DNA of 64,000 nt from Flavobacteriales bacterium (GTDB lineage Bacteria; Bacteroidota; Bacteroidia; Flavobacteriales_D; Parvicellaceae): positions 1 to 64,000 of the forward strand of contig JAQXDK010000042.1 of assembly GCA_029251405.1 (NCBI GenBank), written 5' to 3'. Position numbers and translations under genes: made by a program. The number at the start of each line of letters is the position of its first letter. Positions within the stretch are counted from its first letter, which is position 1. The notes beneath the pieces were generated by a model that was not told the DNA's origin, did no database searches, and saw nothing but the letters and a program-made list of their open reading frames with translations. This document shows positions 28,522 through 40,826 of the stretch, in pieces.

Positions 28522-29381
28522 TGAGTAGCGAAACCATTACCAAGACAAAAAAACCAAAATGGCTGAAGGTTAAATTACCAACAGGAGAAGATTACAAAAA
28601 AGTAAGAAATTTAGTCAGTGAGCATAAATTACATACTATTTGTGAAAGTGGTAATTGCCCGAATATGGGAGAATGCTGGGGAGCAGGAACTGCTACGTTT
28701 ATGATTTTAGGAAATGTTTGTACTAGATCTTGCGGTTTTTGCGCTGTTGCTACTGGAAAGCCTGAGGAGGTCGATGTTTTTGAGCCTGGAAGAGTTGCAA
28801 ATTCTGTAAAATTAATGAATGTTAAACATGCAGTAATTACCTCTGTTGATCGTGACGATTTGCAAGATGGAGGATCAGAAATTTGGGTAAGTACAGTGAA
28901 AGCTATTAGAAGACAATCTCCAAAAACTACATTAGAAACTTTAATACCAGATTTTGCTGGTAAATGGGAAAATCTCCAAAATATTATTGATGTAGCTCCT
29001 GAAATTGTTTCACATAATATAGAAACCGTAAGGCGCCTTACAAAAACAATAAGAGTTCAAGCTAAATATAATAGAAGTTTGGAATTGTTACTAAGGTTAA
29101 AAAAAGGGGGTATGAAAACAAAATCTGGCTTAATGCTGGGATTGGGAGAAACTCACGATGAAGTTTTGGAGACATTAGAAGATTTAAGACAAGCAAAAGT
29201 AGATATTGTTACAATTGGTCAATATTTACAACCGACCCCAAAACACGCACCAGTTGAAGAATTTATAACTCCAGAGTTATTTAGTAGCTACAAAGAATCA
29301 GGACTTAAAATGGGCTTTCGATATGTAGAGAGTGGTCCTTTGGTTAGGTCGAGTTACCATGCTGAAAAGCATTTGTTTTAA
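28521..29381 (+). CDS. lipA: Lipoyl synthase
   Basis: LipA inserts two sulfurs into protein-bound octanoyl groups to make lipoyl cofactors for pyruvate and 2-oxoglutarate dehydrogenases and the glycine cleavage system. The 286-aa radical-SAM protein has the auxiliary-cluster cysteines in [12 protein letters not shown] (Cys41, 46, 52) and the radical-SAM motif CTRSCGFC (Cys67, 71, 74). It also has the C-terminal [14 protein letters not shown] with the conserved R-S-S-Y. All are intact and the length is normal. Its ATG overlaps the preceding stop. Confidence 0.98.
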   Translation: MSSETITKTKKPKWLKVKLPTGEDYKKVRNLVSEHKLHTICESGNCPNMGECWGAGTATFMILGNVCTRSCGFCAVATGKPEEVDVFEPGRVANSVKLMNVKHAVITSVDRDDLQDGGSEIWVSTVKAIRRQSPKTTLETLIPDFAGKWENLQNIIDVAPEIVSHNIETVRRLTKTIRVQAKYNRSLELLLRLKKGGMKTKSGLMLGLGETHDEVLETLEDLRQAKVDIVTIGQYLQPTPKHAPVEEFITPELFSSYKESGLKMGFRYVESGPLVRSSYHAEKHLF

Positions 29382-29442
29382 TTTGTTCAACTTATTTTTT
29401 ATAATTTTAGCTTAACATTTTACTTAATAATTTAATTATTTG

Positions 29443-29450
29443 TATTTTCG
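29443..29450 (+). promoter_or_regulatory. Candidate -7 element of the T9SS propeller gene
   Basis: TATTTTCG is one base off TAnnTTTG and lies 23 nt before the ATG at 29474. A similar TATTTTCG occurs 17 nt before carB (633-640). No good TTG lies at the right distance, so confidence is low. Confidence 0.3.
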
Positions 29451-29473
29451 GATAATAATGAAATAATAAAAAA

Positions 29474-32400
29474 ATGAAGAAATTTTTTATAATACCTTTT
29501 GTAACTCTATTTGCTTTTCTAACATACCTAAATATGCCAAGAAAATTTAATTCTGAAATTAGGAATTACACTTTTAAAAATATTAAGGATTCTAAATCAC
29601 AAGCCAGTGCCAATGATGCAATAGAATATAATAACAGCTTATACAGAGATGTTATTACTAACAAAATAGAAACTAGTAAATTGGCAGCTGCCAAAGATGA
29701 AGTAAGACAAAGAATGATGAGCAGGTCAACAAATCTCGCTTTTATTGAGGAAGGTCCTGACAACGTTGGAGGCAGAACAAGAGCTATTGCCATGCATCCT
29801 GACAACTCTGAAATTATGTTTGCTGGTTCTGTATCAGGCGGTTTATTTAAAACTACTAATGGTGGTACCAATTGGAACCGTGTTCAAGAGTTTGATGACA
29901 CTATGGAAACTAGTGCTCAAGGAACAGGTTCTTTAGGTATTTCTTCAATCACTTTTTCAGGGACCGGTGATCTTTATGTAGCAACAGGATGTTCCAAGTT
30001 TGAAGGAGGTGTTATTGCAGGTGATGGACTATGGGTTAGCAAAAATATCGATTCTAACTCACCAACGTTTACTCAAGTTAGTGGAACTAATAATAAGGAA
30101 ATTTTTAAAGTTGTTTCAGTACCTTCTACTTATGGCGATATTTATTATGTAGGTGCAAATATCGGTCTAAAGAAGATCGATAATTTAAACGCAAATCCTA
30201 CTGGTGTTTCTGTTACTGGAATTCCTACCAACGCAACTATTGGCGACGTTAAAGTTTCTGAAGATGGAAATGTGATTATATTGGGTGTTGACCAAGGTGG
30301 TGTAAGAACTTGGATTAGTTATGATGCTGGGTCAAGCTGGACAAACTTACATTCAAATGGTGAGTTAACAGGTACTGGAATGCTCAGGTCAGAATATGCT
30401 ATTTCTAAATATAAAAATTCAAACAACGCAGCTAATCCTTCTGATTCTGCTTACGTTTTATATGCTTTATTTGCTAATTCTGCTGGACAACTTGGAGGTG
30501 TTTTTAGATCTGATGATAATGGTGTTGACTGGGTACAGATAGCTCCAGCTTCAACTACAAACTTTTCTCCTCTTAGTTCTACAAGGTCCAACCAAGGAGG
30601 TTATAATTTAGTTGTAACTTCAACAGCTGACGGTGAAGAATGTATTATTGGCGGTATCGATCTTTGGTCATGGATACATACTCCAAATTCTGTTACTGAA
30701 AACGGTCAGTGGTATCCAATTTCTAGTTGGTGGGCCAGTCCTTCAATGCCATTTTATGTTCATGCTGATAATCACAGACTATTTTGGAAGAACGATTTTA
30801 CTTTGATGGTCGGTAATGATGGAGGTGTTCAATCAAGGTTTGGTGCTTCGGGACCTAACCAATTAACATCTGTCATTAACAAAGGTTACAATGTTACTCA
30901 GTTTTATTCTATGGGCTTTGGTGGTGATGGTTCTGTCATTGGTGGTGCTCAAGATAATGGAACTCAATACAAAAATAATTCTTCATCTTATTCTAAAGAG
31001 TTTGCTGAAGTTTCTGGTGGAGATGGATTTGAATGTGAAATATCTTATTTGAATAGTGATGCAATTATTACAACCGTCTACAATGGTTCTATTTCAAGAT
31101 CTAGTGACAAAGGAACTACAAGTCAATCTGTTCCAGCTCCTTGTACTGGAATTGTTGGACAAGATTGTGGTCCATTTTATAATGCGATTGCTTTAATGGA
31201 AAACCCAGAAGATTTAAATACCCAAGATTCAGTTATTTACGTACCTAGCCAAGATATGAATGCAGGAGATACTATCACTTATTTTAGCAGTTCTTTTGGA
31301 ATTCCTATTAAGCATGTATTAAGTCAAAATATTAATGTGTATGATACCATGAATATAGTTGGAACTGATACATTCATTACAGTCACAGGTGCAGACACCT
31401 TAACATTACCTGATTATGTTCAATCATATTTTATAACTCAAAATGATGCATCAGTGTACATAACAAGAGATATGATGAGATTCACAACCAATCCAGAATG
31501 GTGGAGATTGTTTAATTACAATAGTAGTATAAAGAGTTTTGAAATATCTCATAATATGGATTACGCTTGGTGTGGTAATTACGGTAGCCTAATAAGAGTT
31601 TCCGGTTTGGCAAACGCCTATTCAAAACAAGCTGCAGATTTGGCTTACAGACCTTCTCCTTCAGATACTTTAATTGAAATTGCCACAGGGAATATTGTTA
31701 CGGGATCATTTGTAAATCAAATCAATTTTGCTAATGATGGTGATTTGTATACTTACAAAAATGGCTCACCTATTGAATATACAGTTCACTATGAAACAGT
31801 GTATAATGTTTCTGGAAGAATCGAAGATATTTCAGTAGATCCATCTAACCCGGATAATGTCTGTATTGTAACAGGTGGTACTTCTTCCAGCCATGTTTTC
31901 TACTCAACAAATGCAACTTCTGATAATCCAACATTTTCATCAATTGATGGTGATCTTCCAGATATGCCAGTTTTGGGTTGTATCATTGAGAGAGATCCTA
32001 CTACAGACATAATTGTTATTGGGACTGCATATGGTGTATTTACTACCGATAATATAAATGGTAATAATACTAATTGGGTTGCCAATAATTCTGAAATTGG
32101 AGCGATACCAGTTTATGATATTTGTCAACAATGGAGAGATTGGGAAGATCCAATGGAAGGTGGTTATAGAAAAGTAAATAATCCAGGAGCAATTTATGCT
32201 TGTACGTATGGTAGAGGTATTTGGAGAGCAGATAATTTATTGTCCATCCAAGAACCAATCGAAGAGAATACTTCATTACAAAATATATCTTCTACTAATA
32301 TTTATCCTAATCCAGTTTCACAAAACACCAATCTTTCTTTTGACTTAAATAAATCAAGTTTAGTGAGTATTTCAATTTATAATTTGAATGGAAGTTTAGT

Positions 32401-32542
32401 GAAAACAATATATAGCAATGTGTTGATGAATACGGGAAATAATAACATTCCTTTATCTACGTCAGATTTATCTATGGGAACATACCTAGTGGTCGTGGAT
32501 TCAGATCAAGATAAAAATGTAGTTAAATTCGTCAAGTATTAA
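29474..32542 (+). CDS. Secreted BNR/VPS10-type beta-propeller protein with T9SS sorting domain
   Basis: This 1022-aa exported protein has an N-terminal signal (KKFFIIPFVTLFAFLTYLN) and a large propeller region with Asp-box/BNR-like repeats: GPDNVGGRTRAIAMHPDN, SGGLFKTTNGGTNWNRV, GVFRSDDNGVDWVQI, and later GVFTTDNINGNN. From about residue 945 the type IX secretion C-terminal domain is seen: NIYPNPVSQNTNLSFDL, SIYNLNGSLVKTIYS and MGTYLVVV, ending in KFVKY. It should therefore cross the outer membrane by the T9SS and be anchored or released. Its target is unknown; BNR repeats alone do not make it a sialidase, since the RIP catalytic motif is not seen. Confidence 0.9.
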   Translation: MKKFFIIPFVTLFAFLTYLNMPRKFNSEIRNYTFKNIKDSKSQASANDAIEYNNSLYRDVITNKIETSKLAAAKDEVRQRMMSRSTNLAFIEEGPDNVGGRTRAIAMHPDNSEIMFAGSVSGGLFKTTNGGTNWNRVQEFDDTMETSAQGTGSLGISSITFSGTGDLYVATGCSKFEGGVIAGDGLWVSKNIDSNSPTFTQVSGTNNKEIFKVVSVPSTYGDIYYVGANIGLKKIDNLNANPTGVSVTGIPTNATIGDVKVSEDGNVIILGVDQGGVRTWISYDAGSSWTNLHSNGELTGTGMLRSEYAISKYKNSNNAANPSDSAYVLYALFANSAGQLGGVFRSDDNGVDWVQIAPASTTNFSPLSSTRSNQGGYNLVVTSTADGEECIIGGIDLWSWIHTPNSVTENGQWYPISSWWASPSMPFYVHADNHRLFWKNDFTLMVGNDGGVQSRFGASGPNQLTSVINKGYNVTQFYSMGFGGDGSVIGGAQDNGTQYKNNSSSYSKEFAEVSGGDGFECEISYLNSDAIITTVYNGSISRSSDKGTTSQSVPAPCTGIVGQDCGPFYNAIALMENPEDLNTQDSVIYVPSQDMNAGDTITYFSSSFGIPIKHVLSQNINVYDTMNIVGTDTFITVTGADTLTLPDYVQSYFITQNDASVYITRDMMRFTTNPEWWRLFNYNSSIKSFEISHNMDYAWCGNYGSLIRVSGLANAYSKQAADLAYRPSPSDTLIEIATGNIVTGSFVNQINFANDGDLYTYKNGSPIEYTVHYETVYNVSGRIEDISVDPSNPDNVCIVTGGTSSSHVFYSTNATSDNPTFSSIDGDLPDMPVLGCIIERDPTTDIIVIGTAYGVFTTDNINGNNTNWVANNSEIGAIPVYDICQQWRDWEDPMEGGYRKVNNPGAIYACTYGRGIWRADNLLSIQEPIEENTSLQNISSTNIYPNPVSQNTNLSFDLNKSSLVSISIYNLNGSLVKTIYSNVLMNTGNNNIPLSTSDLSMGTYLVVVDSDQDKNVVKFVKY

Positions 32543-34368
<1,826 letters not shown>

Positions 34369-34372
<4 letters not shown>

Positions 34373-37300
34373 GGCTCTATGGTTTTTTTAAGATGAAACG
34401 GATTTATATTATTTAGATTGAAAATAAAGCTTATTCTCTGTAATGTTTTTAAATTATTTAATGACGCTCCAAAATTATTAGAATATAAAATAGGGAGATA
34501 AATCCCAATTATCTCTTCATTTACAGCAATTTTTGTAAATATTCCAGCATTGTATCCCCAATTAACTTTATTTTCTCCCGTGTTTGATTTAAATACTCCA
34601 ATATCAGTAAATATACCAATTGGCAATTTTGGGATGTCAATTTTTAAATTATTTGAAATCATCCAATTGTTACTTTTTAAGGTGGTATCCATTAATTTAA
34701 ATCCTCCATATGAATTGTCATTCTGTCTTGATAAAAATTTATTTTGATTACTAGAATTTCTAGCTAAATAAGTGTTATCGTATAAATAATCCATTTCTCC
34801 ATTTTTCCCACTCAGGTAGAACGAATATTGTTCTGAAATATTTTCATTAAAATGATACCCTGCAAAAAAACGCCACTTAATTTTATCAGAGCTTTTGTTA
34901 TAAGATTTTTCAATTTTAGAAGTTAATTGTACGCAATTTACCAAGTTTGAATTCTCATTGAATCCATATATGTAGTTTATTTTTAGTTCTTTAGGTTTTA
35001 GAATTTGTCGGTTTTTTATACGGTATTCCATCTCACCATAATATTGATCTCTGACTTTTCCCTTCGGCGGATTAGTAAATATTCCATCAGCCACGTAGTC
35101 ATCTATTTTCAAAGTTCTTATTTTGATATTTTGAAATGGAGAGGTTCTTAAGTTTTTAGTATTAAATCTAAAATCAGCAAATATTTCTTGTTTAATCCAT
35201 CTTTCTTCTTTGGATAGACTTACAGGTTGGTTATGAAAACTTTTAATTTTGTAGCCTAATTGAATTCTTGGAAATAGTCCTTTTGTACTGATATTGCTCT
35301 GGATTTTTCCAGAACCAATTATTTTTTTAGAGCCCAATCCGTAAAGTGGGTTTATTAACCATTCTATTTTTTTATCTTTTATTGCACTATTATACATGGC
35401 CATACCTATCATTGTTTTATCATAAGCATTACCAGCAATTATTGGTGAATAAAAAATATTATTTTCTATATTATTGTTAACTGTAATTGGTAGAAATTTG
35501 AATTTTATGGGTTTGTAAAGTTTGAACATCCCCTTAGTTCTAGCTAGGTGGTTCTTGTAATTAAAATCTGTAGTTATCACATTATAATCTATAGCTATCT
35601 TGGAAGGTTTCTCACTTGTTTTGTAAATAAATGATGTGTCTTTTTTAAACCCTTTGATCCATTTTTCTGAAATTATTTCATTGGAATCATCGATCATTTG
35701 AATGGGGATAGGGGAGGTATATCCTGTTAAGTTTTTTAACTTGATCAAGTATTCTTGCTCATTTATTTCAGCTATTTTTTTAAACGAATAGTCAGTTTTT
35801 TTGGTGGTTTTAATATAATCTTCAAAAAACCAGTCTAAGTTTTTTTTACTTATAGTTTTAAATACTTTTTGAATATCTTTTGGACTAGGATGTTTAAATC
35901 TCCATTGGTTAAAATATTCGTTCATACATTCATCAAATAATTTTTCTCCTAGGTAAGCTTTAAGATAATGAAATCCAATTCCTGTTTTACTATATACCAT
36001 TCCTCCATAGTTGATCTGAGTAAAATCTTTGGATCCCATTTTTAAAGGTTGATCGTAATTCCTCGATGCATTGAATTGGTAAGCGATATGTTGAATTTCT
36101 TTTTCCTCAATTGGAATACTTATAGAGATTCCTCTTTCTTTCTTTTTTTCTTCCTTACTTTCATATCCATTTGGATATTTTTCTTCCATATATCTAATTT
36201 CAATATATGTATTTAGTCCTTCATCCATCCAGGCATTGTCCCTCTCATTATTTCCTAAAATTCCATAAAACCAATTGTGTCCAACTTCATGAATAATTAC
36301 TGTTTCTAATGATTGATGACTTTCAGATGTGCCAATTACTGTGATGTTTGGGTATTCCATACCTCCTCCGGCACTTATGGTCCCGTCTACTGCTGTTACA
36401 TGATTATATGGGTATTCTCCTACCCATTTAGAAAAGTACTGAGTAGCATCATTAATATATTCAATAGAATGTTTCCATAATTTGGCTTCACTGTTTGTAA
36501 ATAATGACCAAGTCGTTATTTCTTTGCCGGTGTTTGGAAGGATTACCTTTCCTTTTAACACGTGATATCTCTTATCTGCAAACCATGCAAAATCATGTAC
36601 ATTGTTTTGTACGAATCTTAACGTTTTAGTTTCCTTACTGCTTTTGGGGAACGACTTGACTTTTTTACCAATACTGTCCCTTACAGGTAATTTGTTTTCA
36701 TTAAAAAGTCTTTCAGTAATTTTAGCTTTTCTATTTAAAAATTCAATTTCTTCCTTATTTTGAAGATCCCCTGTAGCCATAAGAACATAGTTTTTCGGAA
36801 CAGTAATTGAAACATCATAATTTCCAAATTCAGAATAAAATTCTCCTTGATCTAAATACGACATAGGGTGCCAACCATTATTGTCATAAACTGCAGGTTT
36901 TGGAAACCATTGTGTAATTTGGTAAGACTGACCAATGTGTCCGAGTCTTGATAATTTTCCTGATGGAATTTTAACTCTAAATGGTGTAGTAATGGTAATA
37001 GAGTCGCCTGAACTAATAGGCTTTTCAAGATAAATCACGGAAATATCAATTTTTCCATCTAAGTAATTCCATTTAATCTTCTGTCCATTCACCTTATAAT
37101 CTAGAGAGTCAATAAACCCTAATTCTTCATTTTCTGCATATTTAAATTCAGCGCTACCATTTTCATATTTTTGTTGGGCTAGTTCTGTGAAACTATTTTT
37201 GTAAGCATTAGGCCAAAGATGGATTATTATAGAATCCAATTCTGATGTAGAATTATTATGATATACTATTTTTTCAAATCCTTTAAGGTAGTGGCCATCA

Positions 37301-37410
37301 TCATCAAGTTCTACATTGATATAAGTATCGACTTTTTGTTGAAAATAATCCTGAGCATTAAAAATTAGCACATTCAAAAAAGTGATTATAACAACAATAA
37401 AGTATTTCAT
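34369..37410 (-). CDS. M1-family zinc metallopeptidase, exported
   Basis: This 1013-aa protein has a signal peptide (residues 1-20, ending in IFNAQ) and an N-terminal beta-sheet domain. An M1 gluzincin catalytic core follows, with GGGMEYPN (348-355, the GxMEN-like substrate loop) and HEVGHNWFYG (His374, Glu375, His378) plus Glu397 in DEGLN, the exact HEXXH-x18-E spacing. Residues after about 620 form a long beta-rich region whose strands look like an outer-membrane or barrel-like domain. Such proteins are probably aminopeptidases of the periplasm or outer membrane. It lies 6 nt after the TlpA-like gene and overlaps lpxH at its end. Confidence 0.9.
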
Positions 37411-37416
37411 TAATTT

Positions 37417-38547
37417 TTAAAGTATTTCTGATAATTTTTTTTCTAACGCTTCTCCTCTCAAGTCATAACCAATGATGACTCCATTTTTATCTATAAGAAA
37501 TGTTTTCGGAATACTGGTAATTCCATATTTTTCTCCTGGTGTAGATTTCCACCCTGTTAATTCACTTACGTGGTTAGGCCAGCTTAATTGATCTTGCTTT
37601 ATAGCAGCTAACCATTTGGATTTTTCTTGATCAAATGAAACGCTAAAAACAGTAAATTTTTGATTTTTATATTTATTGTAAAGTTTAACAACGTTAGGAT
37701 TCTCTGCTCTACAAGGTCTGCACCAAGAGGCCCAAAAGTCTAGTAATACTACTTTTCCTCTCAAGGAGTTTAAACTTATAATTTCTCCGCTGGCATTTTC
37801 TAGTGCAATTTCTGGAGCCTCTGACCCAATACTAATTCCCATTTTTTTTCTTTGTCCTTTTTCTTTTATGATTCTTGACTTTTCATTTTTAAGAAATTTT
37901 TGTTGTTGATTGGCATTTTCTATAGCCTTATTTATTTCGCTTAAATATTTTTGATTTTCAAATTGGTTGAGGATGATATTTTTGATAATAAATAATTCTT
38001 TTTGAAATTCAACTGGGCTTTGTATTTCACCCAACAACATAATTAGCGAAGGTGATTGTTTATTTTCGTTTATAAATTTTTTTAAATATTCTTGATATTT
38101 AATAATGACATTATTTTTCAAAATTATTTTTTCTTCATCTAACGAGTTGTTGATGGCTTGTATCTTATTAATAATATCGTTTCTGTATTTAAAATGATTT
38201 TGAAGAATTATATTACAGGAATCTCCAGTTACTTCTAAGTTTTCATAACTTCCATCTTTGAACAAAAACTCATTGCTTTTATTAGGCAATCCAATAAATA
38301 AAATACTTTTCTTAGGCTCGGTTCCAACTAAAAAAATATCAGCACCAATTAACTCAATATTAAATTCATGATTTATTGAGTTTGTTTTTGACGAATCTAT
38401 TTTTACTGGGGCATTATTGTCAATTTTATATAAATAAATTACCTCTTTTGTTTGTTGTATGAAATCTAATTGGAAAGAATTTTCAGAAGATTTATTTTGA
38501 CAACTTATGATAGTTAGTAATGCAAATAAATTTAAGATTAATTTCAT
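37417..38547 (-). CDS. TlpA-like thiol-disulfide oxidoreductase lipoprotein
   Basis: This 376-aa protein has a lipoprotein signal (LFALLTIISCQNK, lipobox ending at Cys16). Residues about 25-110 form a DUF4369-like beta domain, 120-235 a charged helical linker, and 240-376 a thioredoxin/AhpC-TSA fold. The redox motif is FWASWCRPCRAENP (Cys276, Cys279), and a cis-proline segment SIPKTFLIDKNG follows. It would act as a disulfide reductase on the periplasmic face of a membrane, for example in cytochrome c maturation or protein folding. It lies 2 nt after gatB, and its neighbours downstream are the M1 peptidase and lpxH. Confidence 0.9.
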   Translation of the reverse strand: MKLILNLFALLTIISCQNKSSENSFQLDFIQQTKEVIYLYKIDNNAPVKIDSSKTNSINHEFNIELIGADIFLVGTEPKKSILFIGLPNKSNEFLFKDGSYENLEVTGDSCNIILQNHFKYRNDIINKIQAINNSLDEEKIILKNNVIIKYQEYLKKFINENKQSPSLIMLLGEIQSPVEFQKELFIIKNIILNQFENQKYLSEINKAIENANQQQKFLKNEKSRIIKEKGQRKKMGISIGSEAPEIALENASGEIISLNSLRGKVVLLDFWASWCRPCRAENPNVVKLYNKYKNQKFTVFSVSFDQEKSKWLAAIKQDQLSWPNHVSELTGWKSTPGEKYGITSIPKTFLIDKNGVIIGYDLRGEALEKKLSEIL

Positions 38548-38549
38548 AT

Positions 38550-40010
38550 TTATTGACTTAGTGATTTATTAAGTATTTGTGCTATTTTTTTTGGATCTGC
38601 AGTACCATTGGAAGCTTTCATTATTTTTCCCATAAAAAAACCAATCAGTTTTTTTTCTCCATTTTTTAGTCGCTCACTTTCAGAAGGATTTTCATCAATT
38701 ATCTTAGTTACTAAGGACAACAGCTCTTCTTCACTGTCACTGCTTATCCAATCATTTTTTTCAGCAATTGACTGAGGATGTTCGTTGGGGTTTTTGATCA
38801 TTTCAGGAAATAATTTCTGATTAGCCAGTGAATTAGAAATCAGGTTTTCATCTATCATTTGTATTAATAATCCCATTTTTTCGGCTGATACTGGAAATGA
38901 ATTTATTTCAATAGCTTGTTGATTTAAGTAGGATTTTATATTGACCATAACCCAATTAGCTGCAGTTTTAAAATTGGTCGTAAACTGAACTAATTGCTCA
39001 AAATATTGTGCTATTTCTTTCTGTTCGATTATTACAAGAGCATCGTAATTGGAAAGTCCATAGTTTTCAGTAAACTTTTTAAATAACTCGTTTGGTAGAG
39101 CAGGCATTTTAGATTTAATATCTATTAAATGATTTTCTTCAATTTTTATGGGGTTTAAGTCGGGCTCTGGAAAATACCTGTAATCATGTGCAGCTTCTTT
39201 TTTACGCATAGCACTTGTTTTTCCGCTAGGTGCGTCAAATGTGCGAGTTTCTACTTTTACTTTTTCTCCACCATCTAAAACCTTTGCTTGTCTTACTATT
39301 TCATAGTCAATCGACCTTTGGACATTTCTAATGGAGTTGAGATTCTTTACTTCTACACGATCTCCAAATTTTTCACTTCCAATTGGCATTATGGAGATAT
39401 TTACATCACATCTCATACTCCCTTCTTCCATATTACCATCACAAATTTCCAAGTATCTTAATAATTTTCTTATTTCAGTTACATATTCATAAGCTTCTTT
39501 TGAAGTTCTTATAACAGGTTCCGTAACAATTTCTAGAAGAGGAACACCAGCTCTGTTTAAATCGATAAGGGTATTGAATGGATCTAAATCGTGAATACTT
39601 TTACCGGAATCTTCTTCCATATGAATTCTGGTTAATTCAATGTTTTTAGTTTCGTTGTTTTCTAAACGAATTAATATTTGCCCCTTTCTACAAATAGGTG
39701 TTTTATCTTGTGTAATTTGATACCCTTTTGGTAGATCCGCATAGAAGTAATTTTTTCTATCAAAATGCATCCATCTTGTGATTTCACAATCTAACGCCAA
39801 TCCGAGTTTAAGGGCATGATTTATTATTTCTTTATTGAATTTTGGAAGCGTTCCAGGGTGTCCTAAAGAAACTGGTGAGGTTCTTGTGTTTGGAATTGCT
39901 CCAAATTCATTACCATCCCCACAGTAGGCTTTAGATTTAGTATTTAATTGGGCATGTATTTCAATTCCAATTATGGGTTCATATTTTAAAAGGGCACTTT
40001 CTAAATTCAT
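38550..40010 (-). CDS. gatB: Asp-tRNA(Asn)/Glu-tRNA(Gln) amidotransferase subunit B
   Basis: GatB is the kinase/amidase-coupling subunit of GatCAB, which turns misacylated Glu-tRNA(Gln) or Asp-tRNA(Asn) into the correct amide. The 486-aa protein has the opening YEPIIGIEIHAQLNTKSKAYC, the signature HFDRKNYFYADLPKGYQI near 103-120, MEEDSGKSIHD, AGVPLLEIVTEP, and the C-terminal YqeY-like tail (about 340-486). No gatA or gatC is nearby. It is 3 nt from the purine nucleoside phosphorylase gene upstream. The length is normal. Confidence 0.97.
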   Translation of the reverse strand: MNLESALLKYEPIIGIEIHAQLNTKSKAYCGDGNEFGAIPNTRTSPVSLGHPGTLPKFNKEIINHALKLGLALDCEITRWMHFDRKNYFYADLPKGYQITQDKTPICRKGQILIRLENNETKNIELTRIHMEEDSGKSIHDLDPFNTLIDLNRAGVPLLEIVTEPVIRTSKEAYEYVTEIRKLLRYLEICDGNMEEGSMRCDVNISIMPIGSEKFGDRVEVKNLNSIRNVQRSIDYEIVRQAKVLDGGEKVKVETRTFDAPSGKTSAMRKKEAAHDYRYFPEPDLNPIKIEENHLIDIKSKMPALPNELFKKFTENYGLSNYDALVIIEQKEIAQYFEQLVQFTTNFKTAANWVMVNIKSYLNQQAIEINSFPVSAEKMGLLIQMIDENLISNSLANQKLFPEMIKNPNEHPQSIAEKNDWISSDSEEELLSLVTKIIDENPSESERLKNGEKKLIGFFMGKIMKASNGTADPKKIAQILNKSLSQ

Positions 40011-40013
40011 TAA

Positions 40014-40826
40014 TTATATAGATTCAAAGAATTTTTTAATAAGTTTTGTAAGTGAGAATTCAGATTTTGTTGCAACATTTTGAACATCTTCGTGTGTGAC
40101 TTTTACAATTTTACCAGGCACACCAAGATCTGTTATTACAGAAACTCCAAAACAAGGAATTTTCATGTGTCTTGCCGCAATAACTTCTGGAACTGTACTC
40201 ATTCCAACGGCATCTGCTCCTATTTTACGTATGTATAAATATTCGGCAGGTGTTTCAAGTGTTGGGCCAGTTAGTCCTGCATAGACGCCCTTAACGATTT
40301 TAATGTTTAATTCTTTAGCGATAGCTTCTGCTTTTTTTATAAGTTGCACGTCGTAAGCATCGCTCATGTCAGGAAATCTTGTTCCTAATTCTTTAAGGTT
40401 TGGACCTATAAGTGGATTGGTAGGAAATAAATTAATATGATCGTTAATAATCATGATGTCTCCAATTTCAAAATTAGGATTTACTCCTCCAGACGCATTG
40501 CTTACTACAAGCTTATTAATTCCTAAAAACTTCATAACTCTAACTGGAAAAACTACTTCCTGCATCGTGTAGCCTTCATAAAAGTGAAATCTGCCCTGCA
40601 TGGCAACTACATTTTTCCCACCGATTTCTCCAAAAATAAGTTGTCCTTGATGGCCTTCTACAGTTGAAACAGGAAAATTAGGAATATCTTCATAGGGAAT
40701 AGCATGTTTAATTTTTATTTCATTCACCAAGCCTCCCAAACCAGTGCCTAAAATAATACCTATTTCAACTTTGAAATTAGTTTTAGCTTTTAAAAAATCG
40801 CTAGTTTCACGAATAAGATTCAACAT
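40014..40826 (-). CDS. Purine nucleoside phosphorylase (type I, trimeric)
   Basis: This enzyme splits purine nucleosides with phosphate for salvage. From the ATG at 40826 it is 270 aa, the family length. An earlier ATG at 40874 would add 16 basic residues and lie deep inside lpxK, so it is rejected. Motifs seen: IGIILGTGLGGLV near residue 22, GHQGQLIFGEIGGK, MQGRFHFYEGY, SNASGGVNPNFEIGD near 115, and VGMSTVPEVIAARH. The last gives the base-binding glutamate region. Its start overlaps the end of lpxK by 20 nt. Confidence 0.94.
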   Translation of the reverse strand: MLNLIRETSDFLKAKTNFKVEIGIILGTGLGGLVNEIKIKHAIPYEDIPNFPVSTVEGHQGQLIFGEIGGKNVVAMQGRFHFYEGYTMQEVVFPVRVMKFLGINKLVVSNASGGVNPNFEIGDIMIINDHINLFPTNPLIGPNLKELGTRFPDMSDAYDVQLIKKAEAIAKELNIKIVKGVYAGLTGPTLETPAEYLYIRKIGADAVGMSTVPEVIAARHMKIPCFGVSVITDLGVPGKIVKVTHEDVQNVATKSEFSLTKLIKKFFESI

